Shown here in pieces: positions 25,460-34,609 of a stretch of 64,000 nucleotides of DNA. The notes under the pieces were generated by a model, which did not search any database, had not been told where the DNA came from, and saw only the letters and a list, made by a program, of their open reading frames with translations. The stretch's first letter is position 1. Every line of letters begins with the position of its first letter. Source of the DNA: Croceivirga sp. (GTDB lineage: Bacteria > Bacteroidota > Bacteroidia > Flavobacteriales > Flavobacteriaceae); the NCBI GenBank assembly GCA_028284935.1, contig JANQQQ010000008.1:124001-188000 (forward strand), read 5' to 3'. A program made the position numbers and the translations under genes.

Positions 25460-26812
25460 ATGAATATTGCAGTGGTTGGTACCGGGTATGTCGGATTGGT
25501 TACCGGTACCTGTTTTGCGGAAACCGGAGTCAATGTGGTTTGTGTAGATATCGACAAGAAGAAAGTGGAGATGCTTCGTAACGGAGAGGTGCCCATTTAT
25601 GAACCTGGTTTGGATGCCCTTTTGGAAAGGAATATAGATAAAGGTAGAATTTCTTTTACAACAAGTTTGGAAAAAAGCCTTAAAGATGCCGACGCTGTAT
25701 TCATTGCAGTGGGCACGCCCCCGGATGAAGACGGGAGTGCGGACCTTAAATACGTTCTGGGTGTAGCCCGCGAGATAGGACAACACATGGAGGATTACAA
25801 GGTCATCGTAACCAAAAGTACCGTGCCCGTGGGGACCTCCTATAAAGTAAAGGCCGCTGTAGAGGAAGAATTACAAAAACGAGGGGTGCGCATTCCATTT
25901 GATGTGGCCTCCAACCCTGAATTTTTAAAAGAGGGTAGTGCAGTTGATGATTTTCTTAAGCCTGACAGAATTGTAGTGGGTATTGAGAGCAAACGTGCGG
26001 AAAAGGTCATGAAGCGATTGTATAAGCCCTATTTGATGAACGGTCATCCGCTCCTGTTTATGGACATTTTTTCTTCGGAAATGACCAAGTATGCCGCCAA
26101 CTCTATGCTGGCAACCAAAATTAGCTTTATGAATGACATCGCCAATCTGTGTGAATTGGTCGGTGCCAATGTAGATCTGGTGCGTAAAGGTATCGGATCT
26201 GATACCCGTATTGGGAACAAGTTCATTTATCCGGGAACGGGATATGGTGGAAGTTGTTTTCCAAAGGATGTCCAAGCCTTGGTAAGAACAGCCGATGAGT
26301 ACGGGCATTCCCTGGAAGTTTTAAAAGCGGTGGAAGCGGTAAACTATAAACAAAAGACCACTTTGGTAGAAAAGATTAAAAAACATTTTGGAAATAATTT
26401 AAAGGGGAAACAATTCGGCCTTTGGGGCTTGGCATTTAAACCCAAAACTGATGATATGCGTGAAGCACCTTCATTGGTCATCATTGAAGAATTGATTGCA
26501 TTGGGTGCAAATATCAGGGCCTATGACCCTGTAGCTATGGAAGAAGCACAACGCATCCTTGGAGACAAAATAGAATATGCCAAAGACGAGTATGACGTGT
26601 GTATCGATGCTGATGCCTTGATTGTTGTAACAGAATGGTCGGAGTTTAGGATGCCCAACTTCAGGATCCTTGAGAAGTTGATGAATGAGAAAACGGTTTT
26701 CGATGGAAGGAACGTTTACGATCCCGAAGAGATGTCCGAGCAAGGATTTAACTATTACAGTATTGGTAGAACCGCGGTTCGTCAAGAAATGGAAGCATCT
26801 ACCAATGCATAA
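25460..26812 (+). CDS. ugd: UDP-glucose 6-dehydrogenase
   Basis: 450 aa. It oxidises UDP-glucose to UDP-glucuronate with two NAD+. The NAD-binding GxGxxG is in VVGTGYVGLVTG near the start. The catalytic Cys266 is in YGGSCFPKD, and WGLAFKPKTDDMREAPS marks the C-terminal domain. Length is normal. It is first in the 25.4-33.3 kb unit and is followed by UDP-glucuronate decarboxylase, so the product is probably used for UDP-xylose as well as for glucuronate incorporation. Confidence 0.95.
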   Translation: MNIAVVGTGYVGLVTGTCFAETGVNVVCVDIDKKKVEMLRNGEVPIYEPGLDALLERNIDKGRISFTTSLEKSLKDADAVFIAVGTPPDEDGSADLKYVLGVAREIGQHMEDYKVIVTKSTVPVGTSYKVKAAVEEELQKRGVRIPFDVASNPEFLKEGSAVDDFLKPDRIVVGIESKRAEKVMKRLYKPYLMNGHPLLFMDIFSSEMTKYAANSMLATKISFMNDIANLCELVGANVDLVRKGIGSDTRIGNKFIYPGTGYGGSCFPKDVQALVRTADEYGHSLEVLKAVEAVNYKQKTTLVEKIKKHFGNNLKGKQFGLWGLAFKPKTDDMREAPSLVIIEELIALGANIRAYDPVAMEEAQRILGDKIEYAKDEYDVCIDADALIVVTEWSEFRMPNFRILEKLMNEKTVFDGRNVYDPEEMSEQGFNYYSIGRTAVRQEMEASTNA

Positions 26813-26836
26813 ACAAATAACAATCAATCGTAAAGG

Positions 26837-27805
26837 ATGAAAAGAATACTAGTAACCGGAGGCGCAGGATTTGTTGGATCACATTTATGTGAGCGACTTT
26901 TAAATGAGGGGAATGAGGTCGTTTGTATGGATAATTATTTTACGGGTAGGAAGACTAAAATCGTCCATCTTATGAACAACCCGTATTTTGAATTAATAAG
27001 ACATGATGTAACCCTACCTTATTTTATTGAGGTAGATGAGATTTACAATCTGGCATGTCCTGCATCACCGGTACATTACCAATACAACCCCATTAAAACC
27101 ATAAAGACCTCGGTGCTTGGTTCCATAAACATCTTGGGACTGGCAAAAAGAATTAAAGCCAAGGTCTTGCAGGCATCCACCAGTGAGGTGTATGGTGATC
27201 CTGAAATTCATCCGCAGCCCGAGGATTATTGGGGCCATGTAAACCCAATTGGTATCCGTTCCTGTTACGATGAGGGGAAACGATGTGCAGAATCACTTTT
27301 TGTGAACTACCATAATTCCAATGATGTTTTGGTGAAGATTATCCGAATTTTTAACACCTATGGTCCAAGAATGGAACCGGACGATGGCAGGGTAGTTTCC
27401 AACTTTATTATGCAGGCGCTTCAAGATCAGGACATCACCGTGTTTGGCGATGGAACCCAAACCCGAAGTTTTCAATATGTGAGTGATTTGGTAGATGGAA
27501 TGATCAAAATGATGGCTACCGAAGATGATTTTATCGGACCCATTAATATTGGCAACCCAGGAGAGTTCACCATGTTGGAGCTGGCTGAAAATATTATAGA
27601 TATCACGGGTTCTAAATCAAAAATCATCCATTTGCCCTTACCCTCGGATGACCCTATGCAACGAAAGCCGGATATTAGATTGGCTCAGGAAAAATTAAAG
27701 GGATGGGCACCTAAAGTGGATTTGAGGGAAGGTCTAACGGCAACCATAAAATACTTTGACGGAATGCTTCAAGATAAGTCTATCAAGGAACTGGTGAATT
27801 CATAA
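26837..27805 (+). CDS. UDP-glucuronate decarboxylase (UDP-xylose synthase)
   Basis: 322 aa short-chain dehydrogenase fold. NAD motif [10 protein letters not shown] (about 8-17), catalytic Ser-Glu block STSEVYGDP (114-122) and YxxxK as Tyr144/Lys148 (CYDEGKR). [12 protein letters not shown] and the [10 protein letters not shown] block are typical of UXS enzymes. It converts UDP-glucuronate to UDP-xylose. It follows ugd by 24 bases, completing a two-step pathway from UDP-glucose. The close relative ArnA/UDP-Ara4N branch is less likely because the protein is not fused to a formyltransferase. Confidence 0.92.
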   Translation: MKRILVTGGAGFVGSHLCERLLNEGNEVVCMDNYFTGRKTKIVHLMNNPYFELIRHDVTLPYFIEVDEIYNLACPASPVHYQYNPIKTIKTSVLGSINILGLAKRIKAKVLQASTSEVYGDPEIHPQPEDYWGHVNPIGIRSCYDEGKRCAESLFVNYHNSNDVLVKIIRIFNTYGPRMEPDDGRVVSNFIMQALQDQDITVFGDGTQTRSFQYVSDLVDGMIKMMATEDDFIGPINIGNPGEFTMLELAENIIDITGSKSKIIHLPLPSDDPMQRKPDIRLAQEKLKGWAPKVDLREGLTATIKYFDGMLQDKSIKELVNS

Positions 27806-27828
27806 GTTAAGTTTTAAATAAGGAGAAG

Positions 27829-29034
27829 ATGGATGCACTTCAAATTTCGGTCGGTGTTTTGGAGATGGTATTGTTGGTCTATTTTGGTTTTGCATCCATC
27901 TATATTTTTGTTTTTGCCCTAGCGGGTTTGTTCGAGGCAAAAAAGAAACCCAAAATTTTAAACAAGCAGCGCAAGTTTGCTGTTCTTATCCCTGGATATA
28001 AAGAGGACAATGTTATCGTTGAGGTTGCTAGGCGGGCCCTGGAACAAAGCTACCCCGAAGCCTTGTTCGATGTGGTCATTATTGCGGACTCTTTCCAAGA
28101 AATTACCTTACAAAAGTTGAGAACACTGCCTATTGAATTGGTGGAGGTTTCTTTTGATAAAAGTACTAAATCCAAAGCGCTGAATAGCGCCATGGAATGC
28201 ATAGGTGATGCCTATGACGTGGCCTTAGTATTGGATGCCGATAACATCATGGAGTTCGATTTTGTTGAACGTATCAATGAGTCTTTCAATAGGGGATATA
28301 AAGTGGTTCAAGGCCATAGAATTGCCAAAAATACCAACACGCCAATGGCCATCTTAGATGCCATAAGTGAAGAAGTAAACAACCATATTTTTAGAAAGGG
28401 GCACCGCGTTTTGGGCCTCTCTTCAGCATTGATTGGATCGGGAATGGCTTTTGATTATCACTTCTTTAAGACCACCATGGCAAAAGTGAATGCTGTGGGC
28501 GGTTTTGACAAAGAACTGGAACTGAAACTGCTGTGTAACAGGAACCAAATAGAATATCTGCACCAGGCTTATGTTTTGGACGAAAAAGTGCAGAAATCCG
28601 AGGTATTTGCGAATCAACGCAAGAGATGGCTTTCGGCCCAGTTTATCTATTTCAGAAGATTTGCCATCTCGGGAATCAGGGAATTGGTATTACGGGGAAA
28701 TGTTGATTTTGCGGATAAGGTGTATCAAATGGTTTCGCCGCCCAGGGTGTTGCTGTTGGGTATGGTAGTGCTTATAACCTTTGGCTATATCATTTCCGAT
28801 GTCGTGTTCGGTGCTTCGCTGTTCTTGCTGCCATCGATGATTTGGTATGCCATTATGCTCATTACCGTTATGGCATTCTTTTTTTCCATTCCCAAAAGGT
28901 TCTATGGAAAAGAGACCTTAAAGGCCATTGCCACATTGCCCAAGGCATTTGGATTAATGTTTTTGTCACTTTTTAAGTTAAAGGGTGCCAATAAAAAATT
29001 TATCCATACCCAGCACGGTGCCATTAATACTTAA
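27829..29034 (+). CDS. membrane family 2 glycosyltransferase
   Basis: 401 aa. One N-terminal membrane helix (about 8-33), the GT2 catalytic domain with AVLIPGYKEDNV, the acidic LVLDADNIME and the processive-type NQRKRWLSAQF (a QxxRW-like motif), then two or three C-terminal helices (about 305-365). This layout is that of synthase-like GT2 enzymes that both transfer and pass the chain across or into the membrane. The sugar is not identifiable. It is 23 bases after the UDP-xylose synthase gene. Confidence 0.82.
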   Translation: MDALQISVGVLEMVLLVYFGFASIYIFVFALAGLFEAKKKPKILNKQRKFAVLIPGYKEDNVIVEVARRALEQSYPEALFDVVIIADSFQEITLQKLRTLPIELVEVSFDKSTKSKALNSAMECIGDAYDVALVLDADNIMEFDFVERINESFNRGYKVVQGHRIAKNTNTPMAILDAISEEVNNHIFRKGHRVLGLSSALIGSGMAFDYHFFKTTMAKVNAVGGFDKELELKLLCNRNQIEYLHQAYVLDEKVQKSEVFANQRKRWLSAQFIYFRRFAISGIRELVLRGNVDFADKVYQMVSPPRVLLLGMVVLITFGYIISDVVFGASLFLLPSMIWYAIMLITVMAFFFSIPKRFYGKETLKAIATLPKAFGLMFLSLFKLKGANKKFIHTQHGAINT

Positions 29035-29043
29035 TAACAAAAC

Positions 29044-30204
29044 ATGAGAATTGGAATTGAAGGACAGCGGCTTTTTAGAAAGAAAAAGCATGGAATGGAT
29101 ATGGTGGCGCTGGAGTTGATCAAAAATTTACAGCAAATTGACCAACGGAATGAATATGTCATATTTGTTAAGCCCGATGAGGATAATACCTGTATTCCCG
29201 ACGCTCCAAACTTTAAGATAGTTGAACTTACTTCAAAATTGGGGTATCCGGGCTGGGAACAGCTAGAACTGCCAAAGGCCGCCTATCGGGAAAAATGTGA
29301 TGTGTTGCATTGCACAAGCAACACGGGCCCTATTTTTTGCAAAGTCCCCTTGGTCACCACTTTGCATGATATTATTTATTTGGAGAGCATAAGTATTTTT
29401 AAAAAAGACGGAACATGGTACCAGAAGTTGGGCAATATGTATCGAAGGTACTTTGTGCCGCCCGTCATTAAAAAAAGCAAAAAAGTGATTACGGTTTCCA
29501 ATTATGAAAAGAACCGGATCAATAACCATTTTGGTTTTACTGATGACCGATTGACGGCCATTTATAATGGGGTGGGCGAACACTTTAAAAAGGTGACAAA
29601 TACGGAAATTCTTCATTCAATAAAGGAGGAATTTCACCTTCCGGATAATTTCTTCTTCTTTTTGGGGAATACCGATCCCAAGAAAAATACCATCGGTGTT
29701 TTAAGGGCATTTGCTGAGTTCAATTCGGTGTTTCCCGGAAAATATCATTTGGTGATGTTGGATTATGACGAATCGGAATTAAAACGGATGCTACATTCCA
29801 TTGGGGTTCCTAAGCTACGAGATTTGATTCACCTAACGGGTTATGTTCCAAACACCAAACTTCCTGCAATAATTAGTCAATGTACCATATTTCTATATCC
29901 ATCACTACGGGAAAGTTTTGGCATTCCAATCTTGGAGGGAATGGCTTGTGGGGTGCCGGTCATCACTTCCAATACTTCCTCCATGCCTGAAGTTGCCGGT
30001 AAGGATGCAGCACTGATTATTGATCCATTTAATCCCAAAGAGATAGCCAATGCGATGCAGAATTTGGTGGAGGATAACATACTTGCCAATGTTTTGGTGG
30101 AACGGGGTATTGAAAGGGCCAAGGGTTTTTCCTGGTCGGTGATGGCCAAAAACGTATTGGAACTTTATGAAAATGTACACAATGAACTAAATGTGACATT
30201 ATGA
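29044..30204 (+). CDS. family 4 glycosyltransferase
   Basis: 386 aa GT-B fold. The N-terminus MRIGIEGQRLF with a HGMDMVALELI glycine/substrate loop, TLHDIIYLE, ITVSNYEKNRI and the donor-binding block PSLRESFGIPILEGMACGVPVITS with the E-x7-E pair are typical of GT4. No membrane segments. The sugar is not identifiable. It follows the preceding gene by 9 bases and overlaps the next by 4. Confidence 0.9.
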   Translation: MRIGIEGQRLFRKKKHGMDMVALELIKNLQQIDQRNEYVIFVKPDEDNTCIPDAPNFKIVELTSKLGYPGWEQLELPKAAYREKCDVLHCTSNTGPIFCKVPLVTTLHDIIYLESISIFKKDGTWYQKLGNMYRRYFVPPVIKKSKKVITVSNYEKNRINNHFGFTDDRLTAIYNGVGEHFKKVTNTEILHSIKEEFHLPDNFFFFLGNTDPKKNTIGVLRAFAEFNSVFPGKYHLVMLDYDESELKRMLHSIGVPKLRDLIHLTGYVPNTKLPAIISQCTIFLYPSLRESFGIPILEGMACGVPVITSNTSSMPEVAGKDAALIIDPFNPKEIANAMQNLVEDNILANVLVERGIERAKGFSWSVMAKNVLELYENVHNELNVTL

Positions 30205-31394
30205 TTGAAGGACGTGACATCCTTGTTGTGGGTATCCAAGCATGGGATATTGATATTGGGAGCAATTGTAAAAACATTGCTTCCGAGATGGCCAAACACA
30301 ACCGGGTATTGTATGTTAATCCCCCTTTGGATAGGGCTTCCCTAAAAAGGGAGTACAACACGGAAAAAATCCAAAAACGGATACATATCAAGGAAGGAAA
30401 TGCCCCCGATTTGGTCAAAATTCAAGATAACCTATGGAACCTGTATCCAAAGACCATGACCGAATCCATCAATTGGATACCCGTTCATCCTCTTTTTAAG
30501 GTATTGAATAGAAGAAACAACAAGATTTTTGCAAAGGACATCCAATCCGCGCTGGATAGGTTAGGGTTTACCGATATTATTTTATTCAATGACAGTTCCA
30601 TGTTTTTGGGATATCATCTCAAGGAACTGTTGAACGCGCAATCGTACACCTATTACATGCGCGATTATCTAATTCGGGTACCATACTGGCGTAAACATGG
30701 GGAACGTATGGAGCCCCAATTGATACAAAAGGCCGACACCGTGGTCAACAACTCTACCTTATATGCAGAATATGGGGCCAAGTACAATCCCAAGAGCTTT
30801 ATGGTAGGGCAGGGCTGTGACGTTTCCTTATTTAATGATGAAGAGGGTAAAATAGAAATCCCTAAGGAGTTCAAAAACATTCCAAAACCAATTTTGGGTT
30901 ATGTGGGTTATTTGACCAGTATGCGATTGGATATACCCTTATTGGAGTTTTTGGCACAGCAACGAAAGGATTGGAGTATTGTATTGGTAGGGCCAGAGGA
31001 CGAGTATTTCAGGAATTCCACCCTTCATGAAATGGACAATGTCTATTTTTTGGGAAGCAAAGACGCACAACAACTCCCATCTTATGTTAAAGGCTTTGAT
31101 GTGGCCATGAATCCCCAGGTTGTCAATGATTGGACCATTGGGAACTATCCCAGGAAAATAGATGAGTATTTGGCCATGGGAAAACCTACTTTGGCTACAA
31201 GGACCAAGGCCATGGAAATGTTCAAGGACCATGTTTATTTGGGCTCTTCCAAGGAGGAATATTTGGAATTGGCAGAAAAGGCACTTCACGAAAACTCAAA
31301 CAGGTTGGTTGAAGCGCGGATTGCTTTTGCCAAAAGCCATACTTGGGAGAACAATGTTAAAGCCATTTACGAAGCCATTAAAAAATCAGCATAG
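30201..31394 (+). CDS. GT-B-fold glycosyltransferase
   Basis: 397 aa. The N-terminal half (DILVVGIQAWDIDIGSNCKNIA, VLYVNPPLDR) and the C-terminal donor domain (ILGYVGYLTSMRLDIPLLEFLA, VYFLGSKDAQQLPSYVKGFDVAMNPQ, KIDEYLAMGKPTLATRT) show a GT4-like fold, similar in layout to teichuronic-acid TuaH proteins. The similarity is by pattern and the family placement is less certain than for the upstream gene. ATGA-type overlap upstream and a 1-base gap to the acyltransferase downstream indicate tight co-expression. Confidence 0.78.
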   Translation: MIEGRDILVVGIQAWDIDIGSNCKNIASEMAKHNRVLYVNPPLDRASLKREYNTEKIQKRIHIKEGNAPDLVKIQDNLWNLYPKTMTESINWIPVHPLFKVLNRRNNKIFAKDIQSALDRLGFTDIILFNDSSMFLGYHLKELLNAQSYTYYMRDYLIRVPYWRKHGERMEPQLIQKADTVVNNSTLYAEYGAKYNPKSFMVGQGCDVSLFNDEEGKIEIPKEFKNIPKPILGYVGYLTSMRLDIPLLEFLAQQRKDWSIVLVGPEDEYFRNSTLHEMDNVYFLGSKDAQQLPSYVKGFDVAMNPQVVNDWTIGNYPRKIDEYLAMGKPTLATRTKAMEMFKDHVYLGSSKEEYLELAEKALHENSNRLVEARIAFAKSHTWENNVKAIYEAIKKSA

Positions 31395-31395
31395 C

Positions 31396-32034
31396 ATGGG
31401 ATTAAAAGAGAAACTTAAAGGCAACGAAAAGCTAAAAAAACTGATGCATTGGTTGATGGTCCCTCAAGGGCAGGCCAGACCACGCCTTTGGGTAAAATGG
31501 TTGGTGAACCCGTTCTATCATAAAAAAGGAAAAGGCGCTTCAATTCGGCGAAGAACTAGAATGGATGTGTTGCCCTGGAATGATTTTCAGCTAGGGGCAA
31601 ATTCCACCATTGAAGATTTCACAACCATCAACAATGGGGTCGGACCGGTAAAAATAGGCGAGAACACCAGAATTGGACTGGGCAATACCTTAATTGGCCC
31701 GGTAACCATAAAAGATGATGTGCGATTGGCACAGAACGTGGTCCTTTCTGGTTTAAATCACAACTACGAAGATGTTGCCCAGCCCATTCATGCGCAAGGG
31801 GTATCCACTGCACCCATCGTAGTCGAAGAAGAAACTTGGATTGGCGCAAACGTTACCATTGTGGCCGGGGTCACCATAGGAAAACATTGCATTATTGCCG
31901 GGGGCAGTGTGGTGACCAAAGACGTACCACCCTATTCGGTAGCTGTTGGTAATCCTGCCAAAGTGCTAAAACAGTACAACCACCATACTGGGGAGTGGGA
32001 AAGAGTACAAAAGAAACAACCCGCAATTGTATAA
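31396..32034 (+). CDS. hexapeptide-repeat acyltransferase
   Basis: 212 aa from the ATG at 31396. An open frame reaches back into the upstream gene, but the ATG one base after that gene's stop fits best. Left-handed beta-helix repeats are clear (IGENTRIGLGNTLIGPVTIKD, IGANVTIVAGVTIGKHCIIAG), followed by the usual GNPAKVL. The catalytic His is probably in SGLNHNYED. It would O-acetylate or otherwise acylate a sugar of the repeat unit. The first 60 residues are basic and helical and may touch the membrane. Confidence 0.85.
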   Translation: MGLKEKLKGNEKLKKLMHWLMVPQGQARPRLWVKWLVNPFYHKKGKGASIRRRTRMDVLPWNDFQLGANSTIEDFTTINNGVGPVKIGENTRIGLGNTLIGPVTIKDDVRLAQNVVLSGLNHNYEDVAQPIHAQGVSTAPIVVEEETWIGANVTIVAGVTIGKHCIIAGGSVVTKDVPPYSVAVGNPAKVLKQYNHHTGEWERVQKKQPAIV

Positions 32035-32049
32035 TTCAAATGAACTAAA

Positions 32050-33261
32050 ATGGAAGCTCTACAACTATTTTTCTGGATTGCCTTATTCATCATTTTTTAC
32101 TCTTATTTGGGCTATGGTATCCTCTTATTTACCATTATCAAAATCAGAAGGATGCTTGGACTGGGAAAACCATTTCAGGGCAATGAAGACTATGAACCTG
32201 AAGTAACCTTATTCGTTGCCGCATACAATGAAAAGGACTATTTGGACGAAAAGGTGGCAAACTCCAAGGGCTTGGACTATCCCCAGGAAAAGGTAACCCA
32301 ACTATGGGTTACCGATGGTTCAGATGATGGTACACCTGAATTGTTGCGGAAATACAGAGAAGTCACGGTTTTACATGAACCCGCCCGAAAAGGTAAAATA
32401 GCTGCCATGAATCGGGGGATGAAACATGTGAGAACCCCTATCGTAATATTTTCTGATGGCAACACAAGTCTTGGTAAGGATTCAATCAAAGAAATTATCA
32501 AACTCTTCAGAAATCCTAAAGTAGGATGTGTTTCAGGTGAGAAACGGATTTATTCCAAAGATGCGGATAGCGCGGCTGGAGCAGGGGAAGGAATGTACTG
32601 GAAGTATGAATCCCAGCTCAAGAAGTGGGATGCTGAACTCTATTCCGTTGTGGGAGCGGCTGGTGAACTTTTTGCTATTCGCACGGAACTTTGGCAAGAG
32701 GTGGAAAAGGACACCTTATTGGACGACTTTATGATTTCACTAAGGGTTGCGATGAATGGTAAGACCATCCAATACAATCCTGAAGCCTACGCTATAGAAA
32801 ATGCTTCGGCCAACGTAAAGGAAGAACTGAAAAGAAAAGTCAGAATTTCTGCTGGTGGAATCCAATCCGTCGTCCGTTTGGCCCCACTTTTGAACTTTTT
32901 CAGATTTGGAACATTGTCTTTTCAATACATTTCACATCGGGTTTTACGATGGACATTAACGCCACTACTGTTGCTGTTGATTATACCCACAAACCTATTT
33001 TTGGCACTGCACGAAGGCCTATTTTCATTAGGAATATTTAGTGTGTTGTTTTGGGGGCAAGCGTTATTTTATGTGGCAGCCCTATTGGGATGGTTTTTGG
33101 AGAACCGTCAAATACCTCTCAAAATATTGTTCATCCCTTACTATTTCTTTATCATGAACCTTTCGGTCTTTTTAGGTTTTGGAAGGTATTTAAAAGGGAA
33201 TCAATCCGTAAACTGGGAACGCGCCCAAAGGGGAGGGCAAACTACGAAAGCCGTCGCTTAA
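32050..33261 (+). CDS. membrane family 2 glycosyltransferase (synthase-like)
   Basis: 403 aa. An N-terminal membrane helix (about 5-30), the catalytic domain with VTLFVAAYNEKDYL, VTDGSDDGT, FSDGNTSLG (a DxD variant) and DDFMISLRVAMNGK, then three or four C-terminal helices (about 295-385). This is the layout of polysaccharide synthases. It is the last gene of the 25.4-33.3 kb unit and overlaps the convergent kinase gene by 4 bases at the stop codons, so no separate terminator is visible between them. Confidence 0.83.
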   Translation: MEALQLFFWIALFIIFYSYLGYGILLFTIIKIRRMLGLGKPFQGNEDYEPEVTLFVAAYNEKDYLDEKVANSKGLDYPQEKVTQLWVTDGSDDGTPELLRKYREVTVLHEPARKGKIAAMNRGMKHVRTPIVIFSDGNTSLGKDSIKEIIKLFRNPKVGCVSGEKRIYSKDADSAAGAGEGMYWKYESQLKKWDAELYSVVGAAGELFAIRTELWQEVEKDTLLDDFMISLRVAMNGKTIQYNPEAYAIENASANVKEELKRKVRISAGGIQSVVRLAPLLNFFRFGTLSFQYISHRVLRWTLTPLLLLLIIPTNLFLALHEGLFSLGIFSVLFWGQALFYVAALLGWFLENRQIPLKILFIPYYFFIMNLSVFLGFGRYLKGNQSVNWERAQRGGQTTKAVA

Positions 33262-34394
33262 GCCGTTGCCTTTTCACTTAAAGGCAAATCAAAATAGAAG
33301 GTACTTCCTTTCCCGACGACGCTTTTGATTTTTAAAGTTCCCCCATTTTTTCTAACGAAATTTTGGCACAAGACCAAGCCCAATCCGGTTCCAGGCTCTT
33401 TATCAGTTCCCAACTTACTAAAAAGTTGATTGGGGTTGAGGATTTTTTCAATGTCCTCTGGTGGGATTCCTTGTCCGTTATCTTGGACCTCAATGAAGGC
33501 ACAATCTTCCTTCAAAATGGCATTGACCCTTATCTTTCCATCAAAAGGGGTAAACTTAATGGCATTGGAAAGTAAGTTACGCAACACGGTCTTTGTGGTA
33601 TTCAAATCAGAGTGGACGAAAGTGCCATCGGAGATATTATTTTCCAGGGTAATTTTCTTGTGCTCACTTCCCAATTTCAACAAACGAAAGGTTTGGTCTA
33701 CAATATCCTTGAGGTCAAGGTTCTCTGGAATTACATGAATTTGGTCACTTTCAGATTTGGCCCAACCCAAGAGGTTTTGTAGCAGGTTAAGGGCTTCATC
33801 CATGGTTTTCAACAGTTCAAAAACGGTTCCATCCACAAAGTTTTCGGCCTTTGGATCAATGATGCCGCGCATGATAAAGTCCATTTTCAGTTTGGCGGCA
33901 CTAAGTGGGGAACGCAGATCATGTCCGATAATGGAGAACATCCTATCCTTTAGAATGTTGGATTGTTTTAGGTTTTCGGCCTGTTCTTCAATTTGATTTC
34001 TCGCCCTTCTCAGTTCAATGTGCGTTTGAATTCGGGCAATCAGTTCTTGTTCGTTAAAGGGTTTGGTAACGTAGTCGACACCCCCTACTTCAAAACCTTT
34101 TACCTTATCTTTTACGTTAACTTTTCCGGTTAGGAAAATAACCGGAATATCTTTGTACTTAGCAAAGCTTTTCAGTTTTTCGCAAAGCTCAAAACCCTCG
34201 ATTCGAGGCATAATAACATCAAGCAAAATCAAATCCGGAAGCCGCTCTTCCAGTAGCTTAAAAAAAACATCATCATCATGGGTACCCGTAAAGTTGAAAT
34301 CATTACGTTCGAGGATAAATCGCAGCAGTTCTATATTTAACTGCTCATCATCAACCGCTAGGATATAAGGTTTTTCAGTAACTTGCTGATTCAT
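33258..34394 (-). CDS. response regulator-histidine kinase fusion (N-terminal receiver, C-terminal kinase)
   Basis: 378 aa, cytoplasmic. The receiver comes first (phospho-acceptor D59 in LILLDVIMPRIEGFE, switch K111 in YVTKPFNEQELI), then a short coiled coil, HisKA with His158 (IIGHDLRSP) and HATPase (DNGQGIPPE, PGTGLGLVLC). Receiver-before-kinase proteins act as phosphate-controlled kinases. It is the only minus-strand gene between 3 and 39 kb, inserted between two polysaccharide units and read against them; it may regulate them. Its leader contains a 13-base inverted repeat. Confidence 0.9.
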   Translation of the reverse strand: MNQQVTEKPYILAVDDEQLNIELLRFILERNDFNFTGTHDDDVFFKLLEERLPDLILLDVIMPRIEGFELCEKLKSFAKYKDIPVIFLTGKVNVKDKVKGFEVGGVDYVTKPFNEQELIARIQTHIELRRARNQIEEQAENLKQSNILKDRMFSIIGHDLRSPLSAAKLKMDFIMRGIIDPKAENFVDGTVFELLKTMDEALNLLQNLLGWAKSESDQIHVIPENLDLKDIVDQTFRLLKLGSEHKKITLENNISDGTFVHSDLNTTKTVLRNLLSNAIKFTPFDGKIRVNAILKEDCAFIEVQDNGQGIPPEDIEKILNPNQLFSKLGTDKEPGTGLGLVLCQNFVRKNGGTLKIKSVVGKGSTFYFDLPLSEKATA

Positions 34395-34420
34395 TGTTAA
34401 ATAGCTAGTATTGGAGTACT

Positions 34421-34457
34421 TAGGAATTTACTTCTTATATTAATAAGTAAATTCCTA
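34421..34457. promoter_or_regulatory. perfect 13-base inverted repeat between divergent kinase and rfbB genes
   Basis: TAGGAATTTACTT (34421-34433) is repeated inverted as AAGTAAATTCCTA (34445-34457) around 11 A/T-rich bases. It lies 27 bases upstream of the kinase start (minus strand) and about 90 bases before the conserved box of rfbB. With no U-run on either side it is more likely an operator or an RNA hairpin in the kinase leader than a terminator. Confidence 0.5.
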
Positions 34458-34524
34458 TAAAACTCTTAACGATTTAATAAGGAATATGGTATAATTTGGA
34501 TTATAAATGTAATTTGATGATTCC

Positions 34525-34587
34525 ACCACCAAAAACTAGGTTTTCACAACATTAATTCAACCAAGCAATTAAGTAAGAATATATTTA
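34525..34587 (+). promoter_or_regulatory. conserved upstream boxes and -7 box of the rfb unit (site D)
   Basis: The ACAAC core at 34546 stands in AGGTTTTCACAACAT. ACCAC, one base different, lies at 34525, exactly 21 bases upstream. The -7-like TATATTTA starts at 34580, 34 bases after the core. rfbB starts at 34610. Spacing is identical to sites A, B and C. Confidence 0.6.
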
Positions 34588-34609
34588 CAAAAAAAGTAAT
34601 ACTATCATT

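Noticed and set aside
31162-31395. Upstream extension of the acyltransferase gene
   Set aside because: The added residues come from the antiphase reading of the overlapping glycosyltransferase gene; the ATG at 31396 lies one base after that gene's stop.
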